64,000 nt of DNA from DATJPW01 sp963752855 (GCA_963752855.1 CAVVZX010000004.1:1-64000); one strand, 5' to 3'. Shown: positions 1 through 8,776, counted from the first letter of the stretch. A program made the numbers and translations. Notes: generated by a model from the sequence alone, not told the origin.

Positions 1-1464
1 AACAGCTTTCGGAAGTGGTAGCCGAAAATCATGAGCGTCACGGCCTCTCGTAAGGACTGACGATGAGACATCAAAGCCTTGAACAGGAGCTTCCAGTAAT
101 AGATCTTGTTATTCCATGTATCGAGAATACCCAGGTAAAGAATGGAATTGAGGAAAGCGGTTGTGCCCAATAACGTAATTCGGCGACGTCTAATGGGCTT
201 GTAAGTCCTCAGAAACTCCAGAAACCCGTGTGTAGTATTCTTTCGGGGAATATATGTAATTCAGGACAGCGTCGTATCCTTCCCTCAGGAGCCGAGGATC
301 CATTTTGGTAACGAAATTGATGGACCCGTCGCAATTATCGCCGGAGCAATCATCGAGGAGTCGACCCTCCTCTTTGAGGCGCCGGTGAAGCCGGGTTCCC
401 GGCAATGCCTCGAGCAGTCCGATCATTGCTCTTACCACTCCGCTGTTTTGAATGAACTCTATCTGGCGCTCAAAAATGTCGGGCGGATCGTTGTCAAAGC
501 CTATTATGAAGCCGCCCATAACCTCCATTCCGTTTCGCTGTATCGTCTTGACAGCTTCTACAAGGTCCATCGAACGGTTCTGGCTCTTGCCACATTCTAC
601 GAGGCATTTTTCCTCCGGCGTCTCCAGCCCAAGAAAGACAGAGTCAAAGCCTGCCGCGGTCATCAGTCTCATGAGTTCCTCATCCTGGGCGAGGTTCACC
701 GAGGCTTCAGTGTACAGTATAAATGGAAAATCTTTGGCCTCCTGCCAGGGTTTGAGTTCCCTAAGGAGCGTTTTCACCTTCGATCGAGTCCCGATGAAAT
801 TGTCGTCTACGATAAAGAGGCTCCCACGCCAACCCATGTCGTACAGTATCTCAAACTCCCGTATCATCTGGTCATTCGATTTTACCCTGGAACGCCGGCC
901 ATTCAGGTTGACGATGTCACAAAACTCACAGTCATACGGGCATCCCCTGGAATACTGAACTGACATTGAAGCGTAGAGCTTCATGTTTATAAGGTCCCAT
1001 CGGGGCAGGGGGGTCAAAGTGATGTCGGGCCTCTCATCAGTCGTATAGACTCGGCGTGGGCTTCCTGCGACCAGGTCCTTCAGGAACAGTGGGAGCGTTA
1101 TCTCCGCCTCATTGAGGACCAGATAATCCACATCGTCAAAGTCTTCCGGACAACTTGTAAAAAGCGGTCCGCCACCCACTATTGGCTTGCCCAAGGCGCG
1201 GCATCTGGCGACAATCTGTCGCACCGAATCCTTTTGAACGATCATTGCCCCTATGAAGACCATGTCGGCCCATTGGATCACTTCATCCGGGAGGCTTTCA
1301 ACGTTCGTGTCGACAAGCTTAAGGTCCCAGTCGCCGGGAAACATGGACGCTACCGTCAGCAACCCCAGAGGCACGTGAGCCGCTTTCTTACGGATGAACT
1401 TCATAATGTGCTTAAAACTCCAAAAAGTGTCGGGTATCGACGGGTAAATAAATAGTGCTTTCAT
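1..1464 (-). CDS. B12-binding-type radical SAM protein, frameshifted, runs off window start
   Basis: The N-terminal part (from MKALFIYPS) looks like a cobalamin-binding Rossmann domain. The middle carries the radical SAM cluster motif CPYDCEFC after SRG, with downstream segments typical of the family with a DUF4070 C-terminus. The start at 1464 was chosen because AAGGGA lies upstream and the family begins at MKALF. The open frame stops at 190, but from the CCC at 225-227 another frame reads on as FLEFLRTYKP and stays open to position 1, so one extra base probably splits the C-terminal domain. The substrate is unknown; relatives modify lipids, hopanoids or cofactors. Confidence 0.85.
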
Positions 1465-1759
1465 GAATACGTCCCTTTGGCGAGCTGAAGGTAGCTCCCC
1501 GATAAGTGTGTCTTGCGCATAGAGTATACTCAAGCAGTAACCAAGTAAAAATCCGGGACTGCGGTCATGACGCACTTACTTGTCCGGCAATCCGGAAATG
1601 ATAAGAAAGCCTATATTCCTGTATAGGACTCCTATCTCGGAATTAGCGTGGGTGTCTCTGGTACGAACATGTTTTACCCGCGTTACACCACTGAGCCTCT
1701 AATTCGAACGACGAGGCATGTCCTATATTCGTCTTGGCATGAGACTCAGTCCCGTACTC

Positions 1760-1897
1760 TTATTTGCCAAGCAGACCCATTACGCCTATTACAATCAAAT
1801 AAATAGCGATGATCCATGACAGCAATCGGGGCGCTATGAGTATCAAAATGCCGGCTATCACTGACACCACCGGCTGAAGTTGCAGATTTATGTTCAT
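1760..1897 (-). CDS. DUF3096 family small membrane protein
   Basis: This 45-residue protein starts MNINLQLQP and is almost entirely hydrophobic. It has two short membrane segments around a central APRLLSW, the pattern of DUF3096 proteins. A strong ribosome site (GGAGGA) lies six to seven bases before the ATG. It is the downstream-most member of the minus-strand run of small stress-type membrane proteins. The function is unknown; the family often sits with CsbD and GlsB genes. Confidence 0.75.
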   Translation of the reverse strand: MNINLQLQPVVSVIAGILILIAPRLLSWIIAIYLIVIGVMGLLGK

Positions 1898-1987
1898 GTC
1901 TTCCTCCATGAGATAATTGATTCGCAGAAACTGCATTTATTCTAATTCATGGAATCCAGCGCCGGTTCGTGCTTGAGGACTCCCTCT

Positions 1988-2314
1988 CTAACGGCGCCCA
2001 AGGGCCCGGCCCCAGTTCTTCCAACCTTGCCACCCAGATTTCTGCGGAAAGAGCATAGTGTTGACCAGTCCGAGCAGGAGCAGGAGTACCACCGCCCCGA
2101 GCGTCGCACTAATCAAGAGTCCTATGAGTCCGTGAAAGGACAACTTCAAGAAGCCGAACAGAAAGCCCCCGATGAACGCGCCTATGACTCCTACAACCAG
2201 ATTGATAACCAGACCGGCTCCTCTTCCTCTTATAATTTGTTCGGCCAGAAAACCGGCGACAAGTCCTATTATCAAGAACCCAATCAAGGGCTCAATTGCC
2301 ATATTGATTCTCAT
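1988..2314 (-). CDS. GlsB/YeaQ/YmgE family (transglycosylase-associated) membrane protein
   Basis: The protein of 108 residues has three or four membrane segments with glycine-rich stretches (GLVAGFLAEQI, GVIGAFIGGFLFG), the signature of the GlsB/YeaQ/YmgE family. The start at 2314 is favoured over a longer reading because AGGAGG lies five bases upstream. The C-terminus (about 25 residues after the last helix) is basic and tryptophan-rich, which is longer than the minimal family form. These proteins are tied to envelope stress responses in other bacteria, but their molecular activity is unknown. Confidence 0.85.
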   Translation of the reverse strand: MRINMAIEPLIGFLIIGLVAGFLAEQIIRGRGAGLVINLVVGVIGAFIGGFLFGFLKLSFHGLIGLLISATLGAVVLLLLLGLVNTMLFPQKSGWQGWKNWGRALGRR

Positions 2315-2368
2315 GTTTTCCTCCTGAGACAGTTGCTCCAACACCTACTGCCGTGCGCCCCGTTCAAA

Positions 2369-2527
2369 TCATCTTCTACCTCTTCCATACAGTGATTGTA
2401 TCTTGCCGGCCAGTTGATTGATTTTTCCGGTGAAGACGCTGGAATAGCGATGAGTCCACCATCCCCATTGTTCACGGACCTTACCCTTCAACTGCTTCAG
2501 ATTTCCTGCAAATCGATTCCGATTCAT
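2369..2527 (-). CDS. CsbD-like stress protein
   Basis: The 52-residue protein starts MNRNRFAGNLKQLKGKVREQWG and continues with a second GKINQLAGKIQ segment, the two-helix pattern of CsbD proteins. The ribosome site GAGGAG precedes the ATG. The middle (WWTHRYSS) departs from the usual DDDLDVI linker, so it is a divergent member. CsbD is a general-stress protein in Bacillus and Alphaproteobacteria; its biochemical role is unknown. It lies upstream of the GlsB gene on the same strand. Confidence 0.8.
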   Translation of the reverse strand: MNRNRFAGNLKQLKGKVREQWGWWTHRYSSVFTGKINQLAGKIQSLYGRGRR

Positions 2528-2640
2528 AGGATTACTCCTCGTTACAAATATTAATTTGCTGTTTTGGACAATTAAATCACGCTCCGTGTTTCTCGACGAG
2601 CAGACCCAGGACAATCCTCATGTTGAAATTTCGTCTCAGC

Positions 2641-3147
2641 CTACCTTTGTCCCCCAAAGAACTCTCGGATTTTCCCATACCACTCGGAGTCAGTGAAATT
2701 CGGCCATGTCTTGCTCTCAAAGCTGGGAGCTTTTTCCAACTGACTTTTGTCCATGTCGATAATAATCGTGTCCGCTTGAGCGCCTGTCTTCACGGCTTTC
2801 CATGGAATCGGGATCAATCGGTCACCGGTCCCAAGTAAACCTCCGGGAGCCAAAATTATATAGTCGAGACATGTCTCCTTGCTCAGCACGAGATCTTCGA
2901 TCGTTCCAAGATCCTCTCCTTTCTGACTTATCACTTTTTTCCCTAGTATCTTACTGACCCTGTCAGCCTGCTCCATGGCGGGTTTTGCGCTTGTTTGAAC
3001 CTGTCCCGTAGTCGTCGCGGCTTTTTGATCGGTTTGACCCTGGACGCTGGGAGTTTTGCCCACCTCTTGTTCAGCGGCGAGGGCTTGGGTTAGAAAGAAG
3101 GCACAGATTGCCAGAAACAGCGTTATGAATTTTGTCGATCTCTTCAT
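2641..3147 (-). CDS. exported PRC-barrel domain protein
   Basis: A signal peptide (MKRSTKFITLFLAIC, ending near ALAAEQ) is followed by a low-complexity Gln/Thr/Ala linker (residues about 25-60). A PRC-barrel domain follows, with GKKVISQKGEDLG and the IPIPW segment. The end of the domain (SFESKTWPNF) is shared with the cytoplasmic PRC protein at 6395-6805, so the two are paralogues. The start at 3147 has GGAG upstream. PRC-barrels are small beta-barrel adaptor domains; the export signal suggests a periplasmic role. The ligand is unknown. Confidence 0.85.
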   Translation of the reverse strand: MKRSTKFITLFLAICAFFLTQALAAEQEVGKTPSVQGQTDQKAATTTGQVQTSAKPAMEQADRVSKILGKKVISQKGEDLGTIEDLVLSKETCLDYIILAPGGLLGTGDRLIPIPWKAVKTGAQADTIIIDMDKSQLEKAPSFESKTWPNFTDSEWYGKIREFFGGQR

Positions 3148-3290
3148 AGGGTTGCTCCTTTCTCTCACGGGATAATTTGATAGACGTCAGAGCGATTAAG
3201 CCAACGTCTCAGTTGGAACAGCCAAACAGGAAAACAACATTTTCATGATTGATTCTGATGACCTTTCCATAATCGCTGAAACCGAACAGC

Positions 3291-3452
3291 CTACCGACCC
3301 AGCAGGATGAAAACACCAGCAGCGATAGCAAGCAGAGCCAGTAAAACATGGACGACAGGATTACCGACCGATAAAACTGTCAGCAGGCCCATCACGATGA
3401 GCCAGATGCCAAGCAAGAGCATTCCCAAGCTCTTTGTCAGGTTCAGGTTCAT
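3291..3452 (-). CDS. small two-helix membrane protein
   Basis: This 53-residue hydrophobic protein begins MNLNLTKSLGMLLLGIW and ends in VFILLGR. AGGAGGTGA sits six bases upstream of the start, an almost perfect ribosome site. The start resembles that of the DUF3096 gene at 1760 (MNINL), and the two may be distantly related. No function can be assigned. It belongs to the minus-strand cluster of small membrane proteins. Confidence 0.65.
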   Translation of the reverse strand: MNLNLTKSLGMLLLGIWLIVMGLLTVLSVGNPVVHVLLALLAIAAGVFILLGR

Positions 3453-3678
3453 GTTGCTCACCTCCTTGTGTGAGAACCGCGAGTCGTACTACCGCAGGCG
3501 TGGCATACCGCGGTGTCCCACGACATGGCCCGAGTCGTACGAATGTTCGTCCTTGAGAAGTCCGCGAATAAGTCTGGACCTTGGTTTTAGTTTCTTCCTT
3601 TCTTCACTACTCACTCCCACTGTCACGCGATTGCAGGAACGTGGGCTTGCATTGCTGCATAGAAGCATTCCCGGGCCG

Positions 3679-3828
3679 CTACAAAGCCCTGCGACCTTGA
3701 AGTAAATTAATCACTATCACCACGAGTGCGATGACCAAGAGAACGTGAATGACTCCGCCCAGGGTGTACGAGGTGACTAAACCAAGTAGCCAAAGGACCA
3801 ACAAGATTACCACTATTGTCCAAAGCAT
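3679..3828 (-). CDS. lmo0937 family (DUF5670) membrane protein
   Basis: The 49-residue protein reads MLWTIVVILLVLWLLGLV, then a TSYTLGGVIHVLL segment, and ends QGRRAL. This is a close match to the small lmo0937-type family, with two membrane helices and a Gly-Gly turn. GGAGGAGG precedes the ATG. The family is widespread and uncharacterised, and often sits beside CsbD and DUF3309 genes, as here. Confidence 0.8.
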   Translation of the reverse strand: MLWTIVVILLVLWLLGLVTSYTLGGVIHVLLVIALVVIVINLLQGRRAL

Positions 3829-3944
3829 TTTTGCTCCTCCTCCTGTCGCATCTTGCGACGATCCGACTCATTTTGTGAGAAAGGACCCACTGCGGGCCAA
3901 CGCTCGAGGAAGTTGCACACAGCCTCATTCTTTAAGGCCCATGC

Positions 3945-4409
3945 TTATTTGGGTCCACTCCGGGCTTTTTTCTTAGGCTGTTTACCATTCTCGAGTTCGG
4001 GGACTCCAGTATCAAACTTCCCCTGTTGCAAGGCCTTTCTTGCCTCTTCCGCTAATTTCACGTAGCTGACTCGTATGAGGTCCAGTTCCTTTTCATCCAA
4101 TTCTTCTAAATTCAAGAGCGCGTTGTGTGCACCCTCCATCACACGAATCAATTCATCCAACTTGACTTGTATAGCTTCGGAATCCCTATTTTGAGTATTC
4201 TGGATGAGGAATACCATGAGAAAGGTCACAATCGTCGTGCCGGTATTGATGACCAACTGCCAGGTATCACTGAAGCCAAAGATCGGCCCTGTCACGGCCC
4301 ACGCGACAATTATCGATGCCGCAAATACGAAAGCCGACGGATGACCGGTTGCACGTGCCGTCCATTTGGCGAAGCGAGTAAACCGAGATGTAGACTTCGT
4401 AGGTTTCAT
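3945..4409 (-). CDS. low-affinity iron permease family protein
   Basis: The 154-residue protein has an N-terminal basic segment, two membrane helices (about residues 25-65) and the conserved NTGTTIVTFLMVFLIQNTQNRD stretch of the low-affinity iron permease family. A soluble region with DELIRVMEGAHNALLNLEELDE and a lysine-rich tail follow. Bacterial members have only two helices, unlike fungal Fet4, so transport is not proven. The start overlaps the stop of a short CsbD-like peptide (ATGA), which carries the ribosome site. Confidence 0.85.
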   Translation of the reverse strand: MKPTKSTSRFTRFAKWTARATGHPSAFVFAASIIVAWAVTGPIFGFSDTWQLVINTGTTIVTFLMVFLIQNTQNRDSEAIQVKLDELIRVMEGAHNALLNLEELDEKELDLIRVSYVKLAEEARKALQQGKFDTGVPELENGKQPKKKARSGPK

Positions 4410-4462
4410 CGGAACTTATCCTTCAACTGTTGCAGGTTTTCTTCACATCGATTCCGATTCAT
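4406..4462 (-). pseudogene. CsbD 5' fragment, now a short upstream peptide
   Basis: Eighteen codons (MNRNRCEENLQQLKDKFR) match the beginning of the CsbD protein at 2369-2527 and share its upstream GAGGAG. The frame then ends in a TGA overlapping the ATG of the iron-permease-like gene. It is either a leftover from recombination between CsbD copies or a working upstream peptide coupled to the next gene. Confidence 0.55.
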
Positions 4463-4684
4463 GAAATCACTCCTCGTTACAACCTTACACGAGAAGACCA
4501 GAAAGACTGAGTTCGCAGCCTTCGGGGGAAAAACGGCGACATTTTACGATGCCTATTTCGCCTTCTCGCCCTTTTGGCCAAGTTCTACGGTAAGACCCTC
4601 ATGACTCGGGCCTCCATTTTCAGGCGCTTGCTTTTCCAGTCCCGCCGTTTCGGACCCTCTCGTTGTCTGTGAGGCCGGCCGGAG

Positions 4685-4882
4685 CTACCATTTGCTCAGA
4701 TGCTCATCCAGCTCCTTCTCCGCTTCCTCACGTTTGAGCCCGTATTTCTCTTGGAGCTTCCCTACGAATTGTTCACGTGTTCCGTGCAAGACATCCAATT
4801 CGTCTTCGGTGAATTTGCCCCATGTTTGTCTTATTTTGTCTCTGAACTGTTTCCAGTTGCCTTCGACCTGATCCCAGTTCAT
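4685..4882 (-). CDS. CsbD family protein
   Basis: This 65-residue protein is a canonical CsbD protein: MNWDQVEGNWKQFRDKI, then the TEDELDVLHGTREQ linker, then the second helix FVGKLQEKYG and a charged tail. AAGGAGGG lies a few bases before the ATG. It is soluble and probably cytoplasmic. It is the best-conserved CsbD copy of the cluster. Confidence 0.9.
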   Translation of the reverse strand: MNWDQVEGNWKQFRDKIRQTWGKFTEDELDVLHGTREQFVGKLQEKYGLKREEAEKELDEHLSKW

Positions 4883-4883
4883 G

Positions 4884-5140
4884 GACCCTCCTTGTCGCGC
4901 GGCGTTAATTCGCCGGGGTTTTCCTGTTTCATGGGTCTCAAATACGGCCCATCAAAAAGAGCACCAACACAATAACCAGCACCAGACCCAGGACACCGCT
5001 GGGGCCACGCCCCCAGCTACGACTATATCCCCAGGTCGGTAGCGCTCCTATAAGCAGAAGGACCAGGATAATTAATAAAATAGTTCCCATCGATTTTCTC
5101 CTTTCAGATAAGGATAGGTCAGAAACATAAGCTGCACTAT
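4884..5140. repeat. duplicated segment (DUF3309 gene with flanks), copy 1
   Basis: The segment from the upstream edge of the CsbD gene (CCTCCTTGTCGCG) to beyond the DUF3309 promoter is repeated at about 19,538-19,790 with roughly 90 percent identity, judged by eye. The flanks match too, so a DNA segment was duplicated rather than only the gene. Confidence 0.8.
4938..5090 (-). CDS. DUF3309 family membrane protein
   Basis: The 50-residue protein begins MGTILLIILVLLLIGALPTW and contains the conserved YSRSWGRGPSG turn before a second helix ending FLMGRI. This is the DUF3309 pattern. The gene and its upstream region are duplicated at about 19,538-19,790, where the copy is frameshifted. The function is unknown; the family is typical of stress regulons. 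Confidence 0.85.
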   Translation of the reverse strand: MGTILLIILVLLLIGALPTWGYSRSWGRGPSGVLGLVLVIVLVLFLMGRI

Positions 5141-5171
5141 AATCGCTTCTTATGAACGCCTTCTCTCGCCT

Positions 5172-5850
5172 TTATTTTAATTCGCGAGTGTGCCTTCCGC
5201 CACTGCCCCTTACGTTAACAACACTTTTCTGGCCCACAGCCAAAGGTGTGGAGCCACTTAGGGGCATTTGTACTTGTAACCGTATGGTTGGCGCTACTGG
5301 CCCGCTTTCAGTTCTCTGCGAACCTTCCGCGTCATCAAACGTGACCGTTTTCATTGGAATGGACTGTGCCAATCCTTCGCGAGCTTGAGCCGAACCCTTT
5401 TCTGCTAAACTTTGTTGCCATTCCTTCAATTGAGTCAAAAATCGTATCCGCCCCGATTCCAGTAGCCGCATGTATTCGGCAAACAGTTCGTCTGTATGGA
5501 GCCGCCTATAATCCGGACGCTGTATAAGCGCCCCGTGGGCCTTAACAAACCTTTCATATTCCGGGGTATCGGCGAGATGACCGAACACTCGATTGATGAG
5601 CTTGCCGTCCAATTCCGCGGGTTCTCCCGGGGATTGGTCGGGCAAAAGACGCGACCCCGAGGGTTCCCTTCTCCGCCTGATAGCACTCCTCTATATTACG
5701 CTGCATCAATTCGAGGTCTTGTATCTGCTCGAAAAGCTGATTAGCCCTTTCGTACAGTAGTACTGCCGATTCCGCTCGGACAGTAGCCGGCAACATAATA
5801 ATTAGCGAGAGCAATAAGGTTGAACAAAGGAGTTTTGCTTTCGTCGTCAT
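5172..5850 (-). CDS. secreted protein of unknown function, frameshifted
   Basis: The first frame starts MTTKAKLLCSTLLLSLII with a signal peptide ending near VRAES, and continues LLYERANQLFEQIQDLELMQR. At the CCCC run 5655-5658 an extra base shifts the frame; the second frame continues LLPDQSPGEPAELDGKLINRVFG and runs to 5172. The locus is 679 bases, that is 225 codons plus stop plus one base, as expected for one insertion. The second half is rich in charged helices. No family was recognised. Confidence 0.6.
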
Positions 5851-6043
5851 TTCGCTGTTCCCCCATCCCCCGGTGGTTGGTAGAAGTCACTCCAGGGCCC
5901 AATGAGACGAGATGGAGCGTCATATCCATCCGAACAGAGCTACACGCCTGCTGGGGTATAAATTGACATGAATCCATCTCGTCAGCCCGGCACAATTTTC
6001 GTCCGGCCGGATCTCGGCAACAAGTGGCCGTGCAACTAATTAT

Positions 6044-6379
6044 TTATATGGCTCTCCGATTTATGGAGCCTCCGATGTTTTCAGTCAGGGGGACGGACCG
6101 TTCACGTTGCCATTGGCTTTGACCGGTCACAGGCTGTTGCAGGACCGCCTGTTCTTTGGCTGCGATCAGTATGCCGCCGGCAGCAAGAAGGTCCGTTTTC
6201 CCGCCTTGTCGAACGAAATTTTCGAAATGTCTGGTGTAAACATGATCCGGCCCAAACATGGCGTTGAGGCAATCGAAAGCGCTTCGCCTCCAGAGCTGAA
6301 AGGCAACTGGATCAAAATCAGACTCAAGCACACGCCAGCCTACTTTTATCAAATCGTCGATTCGTTGTTCGGCCGACAT
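6044..6379 (-). CDS. small conserved protein, EQRIDDLI/GPDHxYT family
   Basis: This 111-residue soluble protein begins MSAEQRIDDLIKVGW and contains FDCLNAMFGPDHVYTRHFENFV, then a glycine-rich GGILIAA helix. The same N-terminus occurs in the gene at 6802-6999 and the same core in the protein at 9308-9820, so the window holds three members of one family. No known domain was recognised. The gene follows the PRC-barrel gene with a 15-base gap, suggesting co-transcription. Confidence 0.7.
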   Translation of the reverse strand: MSAEQRIDDLIKVGWRVLESDFDPVAFQLWRRSAFDCLNAMFGPDHVYTRHFENFVRQGGKTDLLAAGGILIAAKEQAVLQQPVTGQSQWQRERSVPLTENIGGSINRRAI

Positions 6380-6394
6380 TGCCGACCCCCTTTC

Positions 6395-6805
6395 TTAAAT
6401 CTGTTCGCGGGGCTGATCGCGATAAACACCCCCATCCACGGCTTGCGGTTGCCTTGCGCCAGCCGCATAGGCCGCAAAGTATCTATCGATTTTTTCCTCC
6501 CATTCGGCCGAAGTGAAGTCGGGCCATGTCTTGCTCTCAAAATTGAGGGACTTTTCCAAGGTCTGCTTATCAATGTCGAGCACTACTGTTCCCTTTTCAC
6601 CGCCCGCCATCAGAGAGTCAAACGGAATCGGAATCAACACGTCACCTATTCCCAGGAAACCTCCGTGAGACAGGATGGCGTATTTTAGGCGCCCATCCAC
6701 GCCCACAATGAAATCCTGTATCGTACCAAGTTTTTCCCCGTGACGATTCTCCACGGTGGTTTTCAGTATTTCACTCACTCTCCTAGGCAATTTAATTTCC
6801 ATCAT
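6395..6805 (-). CDS. PRC-barrel domain protein (cytoplasmic)
   Basis: The 136-residue protein has no signal peptide. It has a PRC-barrel core (VENRHGEKLGTIQDFIVG, DVLIPIPFDSL) and the tail SLNFESKTWPDFTSAEWEEKID, nearly the same as in the exported paralogue at 2641-3147. Its start (ATGATGG) overlaps the stop of the upstream small gene, so translation is probably coupled. Sitting between two genes of the EQRIDDLI family, it may act with them. PRC-barrels are adaptor domains; the partner is unknown. Confidence 0.85.
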   Translation of the reverse strand: MMEIKLPRRVSEILKTTVENRHGEKLGTIQDFIVGVDGRLKYAILSHGGFLGIGDVLIPIPFDSLMAGGEKGTVVLDIDKQTLEKSLNFESKTWPDFTSAEWEEKIDRYFAAYAAGARQPQAVDGGVYRDQPREQI

Positions 6806-6999
6806 TTTTCCTTCTCCTTTTTCTCGCCGGCGAAGGCAATTTTCGAAATGTCCGGAGTAAACGTGATCCGACCATACAGCGCGGTCATGTAATCAAAGAC
6901 CCTTCTCCTCCAGTATTGAAGAGCCACTGGACCGAAATCAAAACCAAGTGGACGCAAGCCCGCTTCTATCAAATCGTCGATTCGTTGTTCGACAGTCAT
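6802..6999 (-). CDS. small EQRIDDLI-family protein, probably frameshifted
   Basis: The protein begins MTVEQRIDDLIEAGL and matches the 6044-6379 protein up to YWRRRVFDYMTALYG. After that the frame reads RITFTPDISK, while another frame gives DHVYSGHFENC, the family core. A base is therefore probably missing near 6869-6872. As read, 65 codons end in a TGA overlapping the next ATG; with the frame restored, the reading runs straight into the PRC-barrel protein, so a fusion is possible. Confidence 0.6.
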   Translation of the reverse strand: MTVEQRIDDLIEAGLRPLGFDFGPVALQYWRRRVFDYMTALYGRITFTPDISKIAFAGEKKEKEK

Positions 7000-7147
7000 T
7001 GCTGATCTCTCTCATGTGGGTGACTGACCCTGGTAAATTCCGCTACTTTCCGGTCTGCAACTGCCGCCACAACCTGTTGTGCGAAATTGAGCAGAGTCAA
7101 TCGCCCAAATTGAAATTATTGTGAGCAATCATTTGCATGTCTACCTG

Positions 7148-7216
7148 TTAGAAAATGAGGTATATAAGCAAAACAATCACCAGGATGGTCCCAATGCCTA
7201 CTCCAAAAATACTCAT
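7148..7216 (-). CDS. possible 22-residue membrane peptide
   Basis: A short frame encodes MSIFGVGIGTILVIVLLIYLIF, preceded by GAGAGGA. It is a single hydrophobic helix like the other tiny proteins of this island. Repeat 1 copy A starts directly upstream of its ATG, just as copy B starts upstream of the 9308-9820 gene. It is too short for firm assignment. Confidence 0.4.
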   Translation of the reverse strand: MSIFGVGIGTILVIVLLIYLIF

Positions 7217-7221
7217 TGTAG

Positions 7222-7612
7222 TGTCCTCTCTTCCCTTATTTGTTATGGGCGGGAATTAATCTCGTTCCGGTCACCCACCGTGACACCACCGGAGACGGCT
7301 GCAGTTGCTACACCTGGTCCACACATCCAAGAAGCGGTTCAGATTATCGAGTGGTGATGCTTTTAACCCTTGCAGCTTATTCAAGCATTTTGCGTGCCAA
7401 ATATGGCCAATGGACGAGGTTTTATATAACAAGCTGTGATGTTAGTTAGTTATCCACAGTGACTGAGTGGGGGGTGAGATACGAACGGTCGGCAAGAAAA
7501 GGGTAGGTGTCCTAAAAACGGGCCATAGAATTACTGTCGCGCTGTTATCAATAGGTTACAAATTCATTGAATGTCTTAAAGTCGGTCCATCGAATTGATC
7601 CGCGGCCGGGTT
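7222..7612. repeat. 390-bp repeat 1, copy A
   Basis: The segment from CCCTTATTTGTTATGGGCGGG to the TCCGCGGCCGG region recurs at about 9,827-10,215 and, in part, at 12,868-13,170, all in the same orientation. Shared landmarks include CACCGTGACACCACCGGAGA, GCGGTTCAGATTATCGAG, GGTGTCCTAAAAACGGG and AAGTCGGTCCATCGAATT. No transposase gene or clear terminal inverted repeats are visible. A 60-70-codon frame is open in copies A and B (see findings). Confidence 0.85.
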
Positions 7613-7637
7613 GTCCCCGTCAATTGACCTGTCCCCC

Positions 7638-7680
7638 GGATTATGTACCACTTGTTAAGTTAGAGGTATAGTACCTTTTC
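7638..7680 (+). repeat. short repeat 3 (TACCACTTGTTAAG), copy 1
   Basis: The core TACCACTTGTTAAGTTAGAG recurs at 28,860 (same strand) and, with three or four changes, at 37,386-37,430 (opposite strand). All copies are preceded by a GACCTG-type sequence. It looks like the end of a lost mobile element or a repeated regulatory site. Confidence 0.6.
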
Positions 7681-7779
7681 CATCATTTGGCCTCGGCATT
7701 TCCCTTGGCTCTACACTGCCAGGCGGTGGTCTGGTAAGGGCCGACGACGTGAAAACCGGTTGACGGAGTCGCCTGTTGC

Positions 7780-7960
7780 TAGGTATGCTCAAAAAAAAAG
7801 GACAGAACAGGCTTTTCCATAAACTTGACGAAGGTTTTGCGTCCGTCGGCGCATGTGGGAGACATGCGGTGGCCTTTTCGAGTCGGAGGAACCATCCCCG
7901 ACCTTGTCACCGGCCCAAGGACTGCACAAATGGCAAGACGCCGCATAATTCCGGTTCAAA
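7780..7960 (+). repeat. repeat 2, copy A
   Basis: This stretch, with TTTTGCGTCCGTCGGCGCAT near its middle and GACGCCGCATAATTC at its end, matches the reverse complement of 11,103-11,280. Related end fragments occur near 34,460, 47,110 and 52,785. No gene was recognised inside it. Confidence 0.7.
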
Positions 7961-8065
7961 GAAGAATTCAGGATTAAACGGTTACACAAATCCGAAAAGG
8001 AGCTTCTCGTTACCTGTCAAACAGGCGGAGATTTCGAATACTCAAATCCGGCAGGAGGTATCGTG

Positions 8066-8575
8066 ATGACAAAGGCTGAACTAGTGTCGAAGTTGGCGGA
8101 AGAAACGAAGGTAACCAAAAAGGTTGCCGCAGCAATGCTGGACTCACTGGTGAAAACACTGCAAGCGGGCCTTAAGGACGGTGGCAAAATACGGATCTAT
8201 GGGTTGGGTACGTTTGCGGTTGCAGACAGGAAGGCCCGCACGGGTGTGAACCCTCGAACCAGAGCCAAAATAAAGATTCCAGCCACCAAAGCTCCGGTGT
8301 TTCGGGCCGCCAAAGCACTAAAGGATGCTGCCAAAGCCAATTTACCGCAGCAACGAAAGCCAAAGGTAGTTGATAGAATAGAAAGTGGAATGGTGAAACG
8401 CTACTCTTTCGTAGTGAACGACCGCTACACTCAAGAGACTGTTTTCGGTGGCGAGGTAGAAGCGCGGGATGACCACGAGGCGTACGAGATGGCAACAAGC
8501 CAAATCCGAGATAAAGACATACTGGCACGCTTAAGGAAAAGAGAGCTAATACTGGCGATTCAGTATGACCAATAG
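8066..8575 (+). CDS. HU-family DNA-binding protein with C-terminal extension
   Basis: Residues 1-90 are a standard HU/IHF fold: MTKAELVSKLAEE, then GLGTFAVADRKARTGVNPRTR and the IKIPATKAPVFRAAKALKDA end. About 80 further residues follow, after a basic linker (QQRKPKVV), with a YSFVVNDRYTQETVFGGEVEARDDHEAYEMA segment not found in ordinary 90-residue HU. ATG 8066 has AGGAGG seven bases upstream and was preferred to GTG 8063. It probably compacts or architecturally shapes DNA; the role of the extension is unknown. Confidence 0.85.
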   Translation: MTKAELVSKLAEETKVTKKVAAAMLDSLVKTLQAGLKDGGKIRIYGLGTFAVADRKARTGVNPRTRAKIKIPATKAPVFRAAKALKDAAKANLPQQRKPKVVDRIESGMVKRYSFVVNDRYTQETVFGGEVEARDDHEAYEMATSQIRDKDILARLRKRELILAIQYDQ

Positions 8576-8776
8576 CTCTTGACAGCTTTCCGAAAAAAGG
8601 CGATTTGCGTATTGATGCGCCAGGTATTGCTTATAGAGCAAGCGACGGCGCCGGCAGGGACGCCGGCCCCACCGATCCCGGGGGGGCGGGATCACGGAAC
8701 CAACTGGTCACCGTATTTTCGAAATGGTGTGCTTTGGCGCCGCGAGAATCGAGGGAACAGTTAGGAGATGAGGGTT

